A stretch of 41,457 bases of DNA from Deltaproteobacteria bacterium (GCA_021372695.1 JAJFTY010000148.1:1-41457), one strand, 5' to 3'; positions 1-8,767 are shown, counted from the first letter of the stretch. The notes: a model not told the origin generated them from the sequence alone. Made by a program: numbers and translations.

Positions 1-266
1 ATCTCGGAGACGAGCTGCCTCGCCTGATCCCTGAAGCGGTCGCTCTCGATGAGAACCGCCCGGATGCGGCCGCCGGCGATCATCCGGCGCTTCATGATCC
101 GCCGGTCGCGGGTCACGAGGATCCGGTTTTCGGCCTCCGCGGCTGCGATCATCGCGTCATCGTCGGCACCCGCAAAGAGGCAGGCATCGAAGCCCGCCAT
201 GCGCAGCCACTTCGCCACTCTGCCGACGTTCTGGTCGACGATGAATCTGAGTTTTTCGGTATTCAT
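1..266 (-). CDS. Mut7-C RNase / PIN-like domain protein (partial, 3' end outside window)
   Basis: The minus strand reads from an ATG at 266 to the window edge with no stop, about 88 residues. The start MNTEKLRFIVDQNVGRVAKW, with the following RMAGFDACLF and a later RILVTRDRR, matches the Mut7-C / DUF5615-type PIN-like ribonuclease fold: an early aspartate (FIVDQN) and a TRD motif are the expected acidic metal-binding positions. Family members are small putative RNases, often of unknown target. The ATG overlaps the stop of the upstream kinase remnant (TGATG), so the gene was probably translationally coupled to it. The usual C-terminal zinc-ribbon region lies outside the window. Family call is good; biological role is unknown. 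Confidence 0.7.
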   Translation of the reverse strand, partial: MNTEKLRFIVDQNVGRVAKWLRMAGFDACLFAGADDDAMIAAAEAENRILVTRDRRIMKRRMIAGGRIRAVLIESDRFRDQARQLVSE

Positions 267-1076
267 CAGACCTGGGATCCTGCCTCTTCCCCGGAGCCGT
301 TGCCGGCATCTTTGGAGAGCGTCCATCCGCTGTCCACGGGAAGGTCCACGTGAAAACGGGTATATCGTCCCGGTTCGCTTTCCGCGGTCAACTCTCCGCC
401 GTGATCCCTGACGATGCCGTAGCTGATGGAAAGCCCCAACCCCGTTCCGGTCTCCTTCGGTTTGGTCGTGAAGAAGGGGTCGAAGATCCGGTCGCGGATC
501 TCGGCGCGGATGCCGATCCCGTTGTCCTCAACGGTGGTCCGGATGAACGTTCGGCCCTGCTTCCGGATGATCTCCGCCGTCACGCGAAGCCGCTTCTCCG
601 GACTGTAACCGGGATAGCGCTCGTTGAGGGCGTCGCGGGCATTGGTCAGGAGGTTCATCAGCACCTGCTGGATCTGCTGGCTCCGGCACTTGGTCCAGGA
701 GGTCAGCCCGGGGATGGTCTTTGCGGATCAGCAGGTGAAACGGCATCGACGAAAGCGTGACGGAGGTGTCCACGACCCTGCCGGCCACCCCCGCTCGCCG
801 GATCTCCGGCCATGCCCCGGCAGGCCATTCGATCACCGTATCCCCGCGCTTCTCCGCGAGCATTTTCCAGACGTTTTCCAGATAGCCGGTCTCATAGGTT
901 TTGATTCCCAGCGGCTCGACAGTTTTCTTGTGCCATCCGTTTCCGCTGTAGGTGATGACGGAGAAACCGCCTTTTTTGAGGTCGGCGATCTTTTGAATCT
1001 TCCTGATCTCCGGCCATCGAGGGTGTCCCGCATAGGTAAAAAGATTACGGTCTCCCTCCAGCTCTTTTCTCACCAC
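266..1076 (-). pseudogene. Decayed sensor kinase: periplasmic-binding domain joined out of frame to a HATPase domain
   Basis: Two pieces of a larger sensor kinase lie end to end in different frames. From about 1076 (GTG; the frame stays open further upstream) to about 690 the translation resembles the C-terminal half of a type-2 periplasmic binding domain (GHPRWPEIRKIQKIADLKKG ... PFHLLIRKDHP). From about 686 to 266 a second frame carries a histidine-kinase ATPase domain: N-box LMNLLTNARDAL, G1 DNGIGI, F-box FDPFFTTK, G2 [12 protein letters not shown]. The membrane segment, HisKA domain and phospho-acceptor histidine that should separate them are missing. This fits an internal deletion plus loss of the N-terminus. 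A sequencing error alone would not remove the HisKA region. Non-functional as a kinase. Confidence 0.65.
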
Positions 1077-1089
1077 AAAAAACCGAGGG

Positions 1090-2142
1090 TCAGGCCCGGC
1101 GGCCTCTATCCGATTTCCGATCCAGCGCGTCGCGAACGGCGCGGGCCATTTTGGCCATGAGGATGGGTTTCATGACGATGGCGCGGATGCCAGCATTCCT
1201 GACCCTTTCCTCCGGAAGCCTTTCACTGTAGCCGGTGCAGATCACGACAGGGATATCCGGCCGGATTCTGATAGCTTCCACAGCAAGTTTATCGCCGGTC
1301 ATGTTGGGCATGGTCATGTCGGTCATCACCAGGTCGAACCGGAAGGGGTCGGCGCTGAAGAGCTCCAGAGCGTCCACACTGCTGGTCCTGACCTCCACGC
1401 GATAACCCAGGTATTCGAGCATCTCCTTGCCCATATCCACGAGAAACTGCTCATCGTCGATCAGGAGAATGCGTTCGTTTCCGGTGGGCATCTCCTCGAC
1501 AACACGCGTTTCCGGAGAAGCCTCCTCGGGGATGGCCGGACAGTAAAGATCGAACGTGGAGCCTGCTCCGACCACGCTCTGGACCCTAACCGCGCCGCCG
1601 TGCTTCTGGACGATGCCGTGAACCACCGCCAGCCCGAGCCCCGTGCCCATCCCCTTCTTCTTGGTCGTGAAGTAGGGATCGAAGATCTTGGCCATGGTCT
1701 TCTCGTCCATCCCGTGACCCGTGTCCTTCACCGTGACCTTGACATGGGGCCCGGGCTTGAGGTCCGGGATCAGGGCGGCGAATTCGGGCTTCAGGTTCAC
1801 GGACGCCAACTGGACCTCCAGCACCCCTCCCTTCTCCCGCATCGCGTGAAGGGCGTTGGTGCAGAGGTTCATCAGAACCTGCTGAATCTGTACGGGATCG
1901 GCCATGACATGGGCGATTTCGTCATCCATCTTCTTCCGGATTTCGATCGTGGCCGGCAGGGATGCCCTCATGAACTTCAGGACTTCCTGCAGCACGTTCG
2001 CGATCTGGAGCGGTTTCCGTTCCTCCTCGCTCTGCCGGCTGAAGGCCCGCGGAGCCCTGCTCTCACCTTCCGGCCACGGTCGATTGGACCGGGTGTATGC
2101 GGTGGCCTCCCCCGATCGGCCCTTGCAGAGCGAAATTGGCAT
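1090..2142 (-). CDS. 5'-truncated hybrid histidine kinase with receiver domain (probable pseudogene)
   Basis: About 350 residues from ATG 2142 (a TTG at 2181 is in frame). Homology starts abruptly at about residue 33, AFSRQSEEERKPLQ, which normally follows the HisKA helices. The preceding residues look like random read-through. The HATPase domain is intact (QQVLMNLCTNALHAM, DTGHGMD, FDPYFTTKKKG, GTGLGLAVVHGI), followed by a complete receiver domain with acidic pair IDDE, phospho-acceptor MTDMTMP, CTGYS and VMKP lysine. There is no sensor, no membrane segment and no H-box histidine, so it cannot autophosphorylate in the usual way. It could at most act as a receiver or act in trans. It sits next to a second kinase remnant with a comparable N-terminal loss. 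Confidence 0.7.
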   Translation of the reverse strand: MPISLCKGRSGEATAYTRSNRPWPEGESRAPRAFSRQSEEERKPLQIANVLQEVLKFMRASLPATIEIRKKMDDEIAHVMADPVQIQQVLMNLCTNALHAMREKGGVLEVQLASVNLKPEFAALIPDLKPGPHVKVTVKDTGHGMDEKTMAKIFDPYFTTKKKGMGTGLGLAVVHGIVQKHGGAVRVQSVVGAGSTFDLYCPAIPEEASPETRVVEEMPTGNERILLIDDEQFLVDMGKEMLEYLGYRVEVRTSSVDALELFSADPFRFDLVMTDMTMPNMTGDKLAVEAIRIRPDIPVVICTGYSERLPEERVRNAGIRAIVMKPILMAKMARAVRDALDRKSDRGRRA

Positions 2143-2195
2143 AAATTCCCGAAAAAATCTATCGGTCAATTCAACGGGCAAAATCCATTTATTTG

Positions 2196-2224
2196 TTGAC
2201 AGGCCCCCGAGTCTCCTCTATTTT
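2196..2224 (+). promoter_or_regulatory. Sigma-70-type promoter for nrfHA
   Basis: A perfect -35 TTGACA (2196-2201), a 17-nt spacer and TATTTT (2219-2224) lie 57 nt upstream of the nrfH start. Predicted transcription start is near 2231. The match and position are seen directly; activity is inferred. Confidence 0.7.
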
Positions 2225-2281
2225 TTATCTGGCGCCCGTCGCTGCCGCCGCCGTCCATGGAAAGATTCCGGGGGTGGAAAG

Positions 2282-2749
2282 ATGATCTCGAACCGTCGTC
2301 CATCGGAAAGAATCCTCCTTGTCGCCGCCGTCATCCTCGGCATTTTCGTCGCAGCCTCGGCCGTTCTCGGCTATCACGCTTCGGGCAATCCAAAATTCTG
2401 CATGAGCTGCCACAGCATGAAAGAGATCGGAAAACAGTGGCGGCAATCCACGCACAAACAGTTTGCCTGCGTCGAGTGCCACCTGCCCGACGATTTCCTC
2501 GTCGCCCAGGTGGCTTTCAAGACGCGCTCGGGGCTCAACGACCTCTACCATGAAACCTTGAGGAGCTACCCGGCCGCCTTCCGGATTTCGGAGAACGGGA
2601 GAAGGGTCGTCCGCGGGAACTGCCTCCGGTGCCACGCCTCAACGATCGAGAACACCCCCATGGCCCGTTCGGGCGGCGATTGCGTCAAATGCCATCGCTA
2701 CCTGGTCCACGGCCGGGGAGCGGGGGAAGGAGGGATCAGCGTTGAATAA
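2282..2749 (+). CDS. nrfH: NrfH, tetraheme menaquinol dehydrogenase subunit of nitrite reductase
   Basis: 155 residues. A single N-terminal membrane anchor (about residues 10-32) is followed by four CxxCH heme sites: CMSCH near 40, CVECH near 62, CLRCH near 114 and CVKCH near 134. This is the NapC/NirT-family layout of NrfH, which takes electrons from menaquinol in the membrane and passes them to NrfA on the outer face. The ATG at 2282 puts the anchor directly after a short charged N-terminus and follows the promoter at 2196-2224. The stop TAA lies inside the first codons of nrfA, so the two subunits are translationally coupled. Length is typical for NrfH of deltaproteobacteria. Confidence 0.93.
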   Translation: MISNRRPSERILLVAAVILGIFVAASAVLGYHASGNPKFCMSCHSMKEIGKQWRQSTHKQFACVECHLPDDFLVAQVAFKTRSGLNDLYHETLRSYPAAFRISENGRRVVRGNCLRCHASTIENTPMARSGGDCVKCHRYLVHGRGAGEGGISVE

Positions 2750-4022
2750 GAAGACCAAGATCACGGTGTGGGTCCTGGGAGCCGCCCTGGTTTTTACGGG
2801 CGCCATCATGGCGCAGGCCTTCCTCCGGCAGCCCGCCTCGACGGTCAAACTGGCCCGGATTCCCGCCGGCGAATACGATCCCGCGGTCTGGGGCAAGGCT
2901 TATCCGCTGGAGTACGCAAGCTACGAGAAGAACCGGGAGATGGCCGCTTCGCCGACCGGCTTCGGGGGGAGCCTCAAGGTGCAGAAGTCTCTCAAGGAGC
3001 CGGAGATCCTCATGAACTTCAAAGGGATGGCCTTTAGCAAGGACTACACCGAAGACCGCGGCCATCCCTATACTCTGGAGGACCTCAAGGAGTCCAAACG
3101 GGTCACCCCGGCCACCCTGGGCGCCTGCATGACCTGCAAGACCGCGAACCTGATCGACATCTACAAGGAGATGGGGTGGAAATACGCGAAGACCCCGCTG
3201 CCCGAACTCTACCCCCGGATGAAGCACCCCATCGTCTGCGCGAACTGCCACGATCCGGCCACGATGAATCTCCGGGTCATCAACCCCGCCTTCATCGAAG
3301 CCCTCGAACGGAAGGGGGTCGATTGGAAGAAGGCCTCCCGCGAGGAGATGCGCAGCTACGTCTGCGGCCAGTGCCATGCCGAATACTATTTCGAACCGGA
3401 ATCCAAGAAGGTCGTCTTTCCCTGGGACAGGGGGTACCTGCCGGAGCAGATGTACGCCTACTACGCAGGGAAGCCCGCCGGATTCGAACTCGACTGGCAG
3501 CATCCCGATTCGCAGGCGAAGATGCTCAAGGCCCAGCATCCGGACTTCGAGACTTGGGCCGGGGGCGTTCACGGGAAATCGGGCGTCTCCTGCGCCGACT
3601 GCCACATGCCCTACATGCGCGAGAACGGGGTGAAATACACCTCCCATTGGGTCACAAGCCCCATGAAGCACGCACAAGCTTCCTGCCGGACCTGCCACAC
3701 CCAGAGCGGGTCCTGGCTTCTGGAGCGCGTCAAGACCACCCAGGAAAACGTCTGGCAACTGCAGCGAACGGCCGGCCAGACCCTCGCCCGGGCGCACGAG
3801 GTAATCGGCCGGGCCGGGGCTGCCGCCAAGGCGGACCCCAAACAGCTCGACCAGGCCCGGGAGATGGTGCGAAAGGCGCAGTGGTTCTGGGACATGGTCG
3901 CCGCCGAAAACAGCATGGGCTTCCACAATCCCGACCAGGTCCTCAACACCCTGGGCCGTTCCATCGACATGGCCCACCAGGCCATCGCCGCGGCGGGCAA
4001 GGCGGCAGGCGCCCCCTACTGA
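2742..4022 (+). CDS. nrfA: NrfA, pentaheme ammonia-forming cytochrome c nitrite reductase
   Basis: 426 residues. Catalyses six-electron reduction of nitrite to ammonium in the periplasm (DNRA). It has an N-terminal signal/anchor (about 7-27), the diagnostic active-site heme CMTCK near residue 128, and four CxxCH sites: CANCH near 165, CGQCH near 207, CADCH near 283 and CRTCH near 315. The lysine ligand of the first heme separates NrfA from other multiheme cytochromes. The start is TTG at 2742, chosen because a strong AAGGAGGG precedes it and it overlaps the nrfH stop by 8 nt. It is somewhat shorter than the enterobacterial enzyme (about 478). In a fermentative or syntrophic anaerobe it may serve respiration or nitrite detoxification. 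Confidence 0.95.
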   Translation: MNKKTKITVWVLGAALVFTGAIMAQAFLRQPASTVKLARIPAGEYDPAVWGKAYPLEYASYEKNREMAASPTGFGGSLKVQKSLKEPEILMNFKGMAFSKDYTEDRGHPYTLEDLKESKRVTPATLGACMTCKTANLIDIYKEMGWKYAKTPLPELYPRMKHPIVCANCHDPATMNLRVINPAFIEALERKGVDWKKASREEMRSYVCGQCHAEYYFEPESKKVVFPWDRGYLPEQMYAYYAGKPAGFELDWQHPDSQAKMLKAQHPDFETWAGGVHGKSGVSCADCHMPYMRENGVKYTSHWVTSPMKHAQASCRTCHTQSGSWLLERVKTTQENVWQLQRTAGQTLARAHEVIGRAGAAAKADPKQLDQAREMVRKAQWFWDMVAAENSMGFHNPDQVLNTLGRSIDMAHQAIAAAGKAAGAPY

Positions 4023-4060
4023 CCGGACGGCCGGGAATCGCCGGGCATGGCTCCCAGCGC

Positions 4061-4111
4061 AAAAGGGACGGTTCTGTTTTTCCCGCCCGGGAAAATGGAA
4101 CCGTCCCCTTT
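4061..4111. repeat. REP-type palindrome (RAYT-associated style)
   Basis: An outer inverted repeat (AAAAGGGACGGTTC / GAACCGTCCCCTTT, one mismatch) encloses a second palindrome TTTTCCCG-CC-CGGGAAAA. A degenerate extra arm, AGAACCGTGCC, follows near 4131. The element lies between the convergent ends of nrfA and the ABC permease gene. GGGACGGTTC / GGGACAGAT palindromes of this kind are familiar next to REP-associated tyrosine transposases in deltaproteobacteria. It may also work as a bidirectional transcript end. Confidence 0.75.
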
Positions 4112-4156
4112 ATCGTCCCGATGATTAAATAGAACCGTGCCTCTTCATTTTTCTTG

Positions 4157-5044
4157 TTATGACGAGAGCTTCGGATCGATGACGTCCCGGACGCCGTCGC
4201 CCAGGAGGTTGAAAGAGAAGATCGCCAGCAGGATCGCCAGGCCCGGGAAGAGGGAGACCCAGGGCGCCGAAAGCAGGTTGTCCACGCCGGAGCCCACCAT
4301 GGCCCCCCAGGAGGCCATGGGCGGCTGGACGCCGATGCCCAGGAAACTCAGGCTCGCCTCGACGCGGATGGCCACGGCCACCCACAGGGTTGCCATCACC
4401 GTGATGTCGCCGAGGATGTTGGGCAGGCAGTGGATGAAGATGATGCGGCTGTCGCTGGCGCCGATGCTTCTGGCCGACAGGATATACCCCTTCTCCTTGA
4501 TCGCCAGTGTCGCCCCCCGAGCCAGCCGGATGAACCGGGGAATGAAGGCGACGCCGATGGCGATCGCCACCTTGTAGAGGCCCGGACCCAGGGCCGCCAC
4601 GACCAGGATGCCGATCAGCAGCGTGGGAAAAGACATGATCGTGTCGACGATCCGGGAGATCATCTGATCCATCCAGCGGCCCCGGTACCCGGCCAGGATG
4701 CCCACGGGGACGCCGATGAGCGCCGCCAGGAGGATGGAGACGATGCCCACGGTGACCGAGGTCCGCGATCCGTAGAGGATTCGGGAAAGAAGATCCCGGC
4801 CGAACTGATCCGTCCCGAGGAGGAACTCTCGGCTCGGTTCTTCGAGTGTCTGCAGCAGGAACTGCTCGTCGGGATCGTAGGGCGCAAGGAAAGGGGCCAG
4901 CAGGGTCACGACGATGACCATGACGGTCAGAACAAAGCCGATCAGGGTCGTCTTGTTGCGCTTGATCGCCTCCCAGCGGCGGCGGTGGATGGAGATCCCC
5001 TGCGTGACGGCTGCGGTTGCGGTTTCGTTTTCACTCATAGCCAT
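4157..5044 (-). CDS. ABC transporter permease, DppC/OppC family
   Basis: 295 residues, normal for the family. Inner-membrane subunit of a peptide/nickel-type importer: short cytoplasmic N-terminus, first membrane helix near residues 32-55 (TLIGFVLTVMVIVVTLLAPF), the OppC-type motif LGTDQFGRDLLSRILYGSRT near 95-115, and the binding-protein-dependent transport core ending in FNLLGDGVRDVIDPK. ATG at 5044 overlaps the stop of the upstream dppB-like gene (TAATG). Last gene of the minus-strand operon that starts near 10584. Substrate is not deducible from the permease. Confidence 0.92.
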   Translation of the reverse strand: MAMSENETATAAVTQGISIHRRRWEAIKRNKTTLIGFVLTVMVIVVTLLAPFLAPYDPDEQFLLQTLEEPSREFLLGTDQFGRDLLSRILYGSRTSVTVGIVSILLAALIGVPVGILAGYRGRWMDQMISRIVDTIMSFPTLLIGILVVAALGPGLYKVAIAIGVAFIPRFIRLARGATLAIKEKGYILSARSIGASDSRIIFIHCLPNILGDITVMATLWVAVAIRVEASLSFLGIGVQPPMASWGAMVGSGVDNLLSAPWVSLFPGLAILLAIFSFNLLGDGVRDVIDPKLSS

Positions 5045-5985
5045 TACTTGTAAACAATCCTCGGGTCGATCCAGCCATAGATCACGTCGGTGATCAGGTT
5101 GACGACCATGATGATCAGGCAGTAGACAAAGATGACGGACTGAACCACGTTGTAGTCGTTCTGCTTGATGGCGCTCAGCAGGAGCTTTCCCATCCCAGGC
5201 CGGGCGAAGATGATCTCGACCATGATCGACCCGGCGAAGTGGAGGCCGAAATACATGCCCACGATGGTGACGATGGAGATCAGGGCGTTCTTCAGGGCAT
5301 GCCGCAGGATGACTGTCGATTCCCTGAGCCCCTTGGCGCGCGCCGTGGCAATGTAGTCCTCCCGGATGACATCCAGCATGGAGGAGCGGGTCAGCCGCGT
5401 GATGTAGGCCGTCATGATGAGCCCGCCGGTGATGCTCGGCAGGATCAGGTGGCGGATCAGCTCTTTCGGGTTATTGAAATCGCCGGCCCCGACGGCCGGC
5501 AGGAGATCCCATTTCACCGCCAAAAGCAGCATCAAAAGCAATCCGAGGTAAAATTCTGGAAAGGAGAGACCGGCCAGGGAAAAGATCCGCCCCAGGTAGT
5601 CGATCAGCGTGTTCCTCTTCACCGCGGTCACGACGCCGAAGAGGACGCCCAGAATGATGGCGAAGACCAGCGAACTGACGGCATAGCTCATGGTGTAGGG
5701 CAGGGCCGTGGCGATCTCGTTGCTGATGGACGTCCGCGTCACCAGGGAGCGCCCCAGGTCACCCCGGAGGATGCCGCCCACATAGTCGAAGAACTGGACG
5801 TAGAGCGGCTGGTCCAGCCCCAGCTCCGCGCGCAGCGCCTGGATGGCCTGCTCCGACGCTTCGCTCCCCAGGGCGGCCATGGCCGGATCGCCTGGGACGA
5901 CCCGCATCATCAAAAAGAGGATGACCAGGACGACGAAGGCCGTGGGGATCAAAAGCAGCAATTTGCGCGTGATGTAAGCCAGCAT
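5044..5985 (-). CDS. ABC transporter permease, DppB/OppB family
   Basis: 313 residues. Opens with MLAYITRKLLLLIPTAFVVL and the conserved MMRVVPGDPAMAALG extracellular segment, then the coupling region SMLDVIREDYIATARAKGLR with the EAA-like loop contacting the ATPases, and ends WIDPRIVYK. All are standard DppB features. It partners the DppC-like subunit with which it overlaps. It is separated from the binding-protein gene upstream by 129 nt holding a strong hairpin (6062-6099), so its expression is probably lower than that of the binding protein. Confidence 0.93.
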   Translation of the reverse strand: MLAYITRKLLLLIPTAFVVLVILFLMMRVVPGDPAMAALGSEASEQAIQALRAELGLDQPLYVQFFDYVGGILRGDLGRSLVTRTSISNEIATALPYTMSYAVSSLVFAIILGVLFGVVTAVKRNTLIDYLGRIFSLAGLSFPEFYLGLLLMLLLAVKWDLLPAVGAGDFNNPKELIRHLILPSITGGLIMTAYITRLTRSSMLDVIREDYIATARAKGLRESTVILRHALKNALISIVTIVGMYFGLHFAGSIMVEIIFARPGMGKLLLSAIKQNDYNVVQSVIFVYCLIIMVVNLITDVIYGWIDPRIVYK

Positions 5986-6061
5986 CTCAGAACTTCCCTG
6001 ATGATAACATGCCCGTTTTCCTCCCGCCGGACGCCCGATGGACGCCCGGCCATGACCTCGG

Positions 6062-6099
6062 CCTGACCGTTCCCCCGCCCGTGCGGGGGAGCGGTCAGG
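6062..6099 (-). promoter_or_regulatory. Strong intercistronic hairpin between binding-protein and permease genes
   Basis: CCTGACCG-tt-CCCCCGC, loop CCGT, GCGGGGG-ag-CGGTCAGG: about 17 pairs including one wobble. No T-run follows on the minus strand, so it looks like an mRNA-stabilising or partial-attenuation structure rather than a full terminator. Its position after the binding-protein stop and before the permeases is a common site for such structures in ABC operons. Confidence 0.6.
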
Positions 6100-6114
6100 A
6101 ACCTCATCGATCCC

Positions 6115-7728
6115 TTAATGGGACAGGATCCTGGTTTTGTACGACAGCAGGGGCGAGTACTCCAGGTTCGACTCGAACTTGTAGCCCAGATCGACCCAGC
6201 TCTTCTTCACCCAGCACTGCATATAGATGTAGAGGGGGAAAGCCACCGCGTCCCCCAGGATCTTCTTCTGGGCCTGCTCCCAGTACTCCACTTTCTTGTC
6301 CACATCCAGTTCGTTCGTCGCCGCATCGAGCTCCTTGTCCACGCCCGTGTAGTGGGAGAAGTTGGTGATCCCCTTGGGCGTCCCCACGATGGCGCTGGAA
6401 TGGTAGAAGGGGTTGAGGAGTTGTCCCGCCACAGGCAGACGGGAGGTGCCGTAGACGACCAGCGGGTTGACGTCCTTGCGGGTCAGGGAATGGTAGGCGC
6501 TGTGCGTGACCACCTTGAGCTTCAGATCGATCCCCACCTTCTTGACCATCTGCTGGATCACCTGCATGGGCCGGAGGTAGTCGTCCAACTCGCTGATCTG
6601 GACCTCCACCTCGAATCCCTTGGGATAGCCCGCCATTTCGAGGAGCTGCCGGGCCTTGTCCAGGTTGAAGTTGTAGAGCTCCACCTCCTTCGTGCTGCCC
6701 AGGTAATCGGAGGGGACGACAGAGACCACGGGCTTCGTGACGTCCTTGCCGATGAATTTGCGCAGCCCTTCGCGATCGATGGCGTACATCAGGGCCTGGC
6801 GGACCCGGACGTCGGTGAAAGGTTTGCGCGTCGTGTTGACGTGGAGGACCAGAATCAGACCCGGGGCGATGACCATGGGCTCGGCGTCCTTGAGTTCGCC
6901 GGCCCGCTCGAACCACTTCTGGCTCATCTGCCCCTGGATCAGGTGCGCCTCGCCCTTCTGGAAGGCCATCTCTCGGCTGCTCAAGTCCTTGATGTAGAGA
7001 TGTCTGACCGAAGAGAGGCCCGGTTTGCCCCGCCAGTACTCCTCGTTGGCCACCCACTCCGAGAAGGTGTCGGGCGACACCTTGTTGAGTTTCATGAACC
7101 CGGTACCCACGGGCTTGAAGGGGTAATCGGGCCCCAGCTGCTCCACGGCCTTTTTGCAGACGATGCGCCCCTCCCGGTAGTTGCTGAGCATCATCTTCAC
7201 GCTGATGGGGTCCATGGGACGGTCCAGGATGACTTTGAAGGTCCGCTTGTCGAGGGCTTTGCACTCCTTGATCCCCTCCAGGAACTCCTTCCCCTTCCCT
7301 GTCATGCCCAATTTGAGGGAAAATTCGCAGTCGTCGGCGGTGAAGGCCCCCCAGTCGGTGCCGTAATTCTTGTGCCACCGGACCTTGTCCCGGAGCTTGA
7401 AGGTCCACTCCGTCTTGTCCCTGGACACCTCCCAGGTTTCCGCCAGGCTCGGGGCGATCAGCTTTGGATCGGCCTTGGACTTGTCCCAGCCGAAGAGCCC
7501 TTCGAAGCAGGAATCGACGAGCCCCATCTCCTGGGTCTTCATGGAGAGCTTGTGGAAATCCCAGCCTATCGTGTTGCTGGCGCTCCAGGCCACGGCCAGT
7601 TCCTGCTTGGGCGCACCGGCGGCGAAGGCGTTCCTGATCACCCAGGGGCCCATGACCGCCGAAACGGCCGCCCCCTTGAGAAAACTTCTCCTGGTGATGC
7701 CCGATGATTTTTTCTTCCTGTTTGCCAT
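6115..7728 (-). CDS. Peptide/nickel-type ABC transporter substrate-binding protein (Tat-exported)
   Basis: 537 residues, SBP_bac_5 family. The N-terminus has a twin-arginine signal (TRRSFLKGAAVSAVMGPWV) with predicted cleavage after AFAAG near residue 37, so it is exported folded. The mature part shows family landmarks: LAETWEVSRDKTEWTFKLRD, VRWH, DVRVRQALMYAIDREGL and a C-terminal lobe with VVYGTSRLPVAG. Start ATG 7728 has a strong AAAGGAGG eleven bases upstream. It is the receptor of the importer encoded around it. The family binds oligopeptides, nickel, heme, opines or sugars, and the actual ligand cannot be read from the sequence. Tat export is less usual than Sec for this family. Confidence 0.92.
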   Translation of the reverse strand: MANRKKKSSGITRRSFLKGAAVSAVMGPWVIRNAFAAGAPKQELAVAWSASNTIGWDFHKLSMKTQEMGLVDSCFEGLFGWDKSKADPKLIAPSLAETWEVSRDKTEWTFKLRDKVRWHKNYGTDWGAFTADDCEFSLKLGMTGKGKEFLEGIKECKALDKRTFKVILDRPMDPISVKMMLSNYREGRIVCKKAVEQLGPDYPFKPVGTGFMKLNKVSPDTFSEWVANEEYWRGKPGLSSVRHLYIKDLSSREMAFQKGEAHLIQGQMSQKWFERAGELKDAEPMVIAPGLILVLHVNTTRKPFTDVRVRQALMYAIDREGLRKFIGKDVTKPVVSVVPSDYLGSTKEVELYNFNLDKARQLLEMAGYPKGFEVEVQISELDDYLRPMQVIQQMVKKVGIDLKLKVVTHSAYHSLTRKDVNPLVVYGTSRLPVAGQLLNPFYHSSAIVGTPKGITNFSHYTGVDKELDAATNELDVDKKVEYWEQAQKKILGDAVAFPLYIYMQCWVKKSWVDLGYKFESNLEYSPLLSYKTRILSH

Positions 7729-7779
7729 GCGGAACCTCCTTTTAAAAAGGTAAGGGCATCGGTCACGCCGATGCGCCGG

Positions 7780-8760
7780 TTATGACGAATGGAGAAAACA
7801 ACGCACCCAGTGGCCCGCCTGCCTTTCGGTGAGAAGCGGCGTCTCTTCACGGCAAATCTTCATGGCCCGGTTGCAGCGCGGGTGGAAATGGCAGCCCGCA
7901 GGCGGCTGGAGCGGGCTCGGCACGTCCCCCTCCAGGCGGATCTGCTGTTTGGCCCGCTGCTTTTTGGGATCGGGAATGGGTACGGCCGAAACGAGGGCCT
8001 GGGTGTAGGGGTGCAGCGGGTTGTCGTGGATCGCCTCGCCGGCCCCCCATTCCACAATCCTTCCCAGGTACATGACGGCAATCCGGTCGCTGATGTACTT
8101 GACCACGCCCCAGTCGTGGGCGATGAACAGGTAGGTCAGCCGGTGCTTCCGCTGGAGCTCGCCCAGGAGATTGAGGATCTGGGACTGGATGGAGACGTCC
8201 AGGGCCGAGACGGGCTCGTCGCAGACGATGAGGCCGGGGTTCAGGGCCAGGGCGCGGGCGATGGCGATCCTCTGCCGCTGCCCCCCGGAAAACTCATGGG
8301 GATAGCGGTTGACGTATTCCGGCCGCAACCCGACCTCCTGCATCAGCGCCTGGACCCGCTCGCGCCGTTGGCCGGCGGTCATGGCCTCGTGAATGACGAA
8401 GGGCTCCCCGATGATGTGCCCCACCGATTTGCGGGGGTCGAGAGACGAATAGGGGTCCTGGAAGATCATCTGCATCCTGCGCCGCGTCTTGCGGAGGTCT
8501 TCCTTCTTGAGGGCCAGCAGGTCCTCGCCCTCGAAGAGGATGCGGCCCGCCGTCGGCTCTTCCAGACGCAGGACCAGCTTCCCCAGGGTGGATTTTCCGC
8601 AGCCCGATTCGCCCACGAGTCCCAGGGTCTCCCCCCCGTAGAGATCGAGGTCGACGCCGTCCACGGCCCGCACCTGGTTGACGACGCGGGAAAAGACGCC
8701 CGCCGTGATGGGATAGTATTTCTGCACTTTTTCGACGGAGACCAGGGGCTTGTCGTTCAT
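7780..8760 (-). CDS. Peptide/nickel-type ABC transporter ATPase, DppF/OppF family
   Basis: 326 residues from ATG 8760 ([18 protein letters not shown]). Walker [10 protein letters not shown] near 46, Q-loop [15 protein letters not shown], signature [15 protein letters not shown] near 150, Walker [14 protein letters not shown]-loop IAHDWGVV. The C-terminal extension carries the cysteine pattern of the oligopeptide ATPase tail ([20 protein letters not shown]), reported in some OppD/F proteins to hold an iron-sulfur cluster. It starts 7 nt downstream of the end of the partner ATPase. The pair energises uptake through the two permeases. Confidence 0.94.
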   Translation of the reverse strand: MNDKPLVSVEKVQKYYPITAGVFSRVVNQVRAVDGVDLDLYGGETLGLVGESGCGKSTLGKLVLRLEEPTAGRILFEGEDLLALKKEDLRKTRRRMQMIFQDPYSSLDPRKSVGHIIGEPFVIHEAMTAGQRRERVQALMQEVGLRPEYVNRYPHEFSGGQRQRIAIARALALNPGLIVCDEPVSALDVSIQSQILNLLGELQRKHRLTYLFIAHDWGVVKYISDRIAVMYLGRIVEWGAGEAIHDNPLHPYTQALVSAVPIPDPKKQRAKQQIRLEGDVPSPLQPPAGCHFHPRCNRAMKICREETPLLTERQAGHWVRCFLHSS

Positions 8761-8767
8761 CGTTTTC

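Noticed and set aside
528..690. Read-through of the periplasmic-binding frame as a real C-terminus
   Set aside because: After about 690 this frame is proline/arginine-rich out-of-frame translation of the kinase ATPase domain.
4023..4156. Possible small gene between nrfA and the ABC permease
   Set aside because: The gap is filled by the palindromic repeat and no ribosome site or open frame stands out.
6118..7707. Long plus-strand open frame opposite the peptide-binding protein
   Set aside because: It mirrors the codon structure of the real minus-strand gene in GC-rich DNA and has no recognisable domain. The same applies to the antisense frames at 2736-3977 and 8750-9958.
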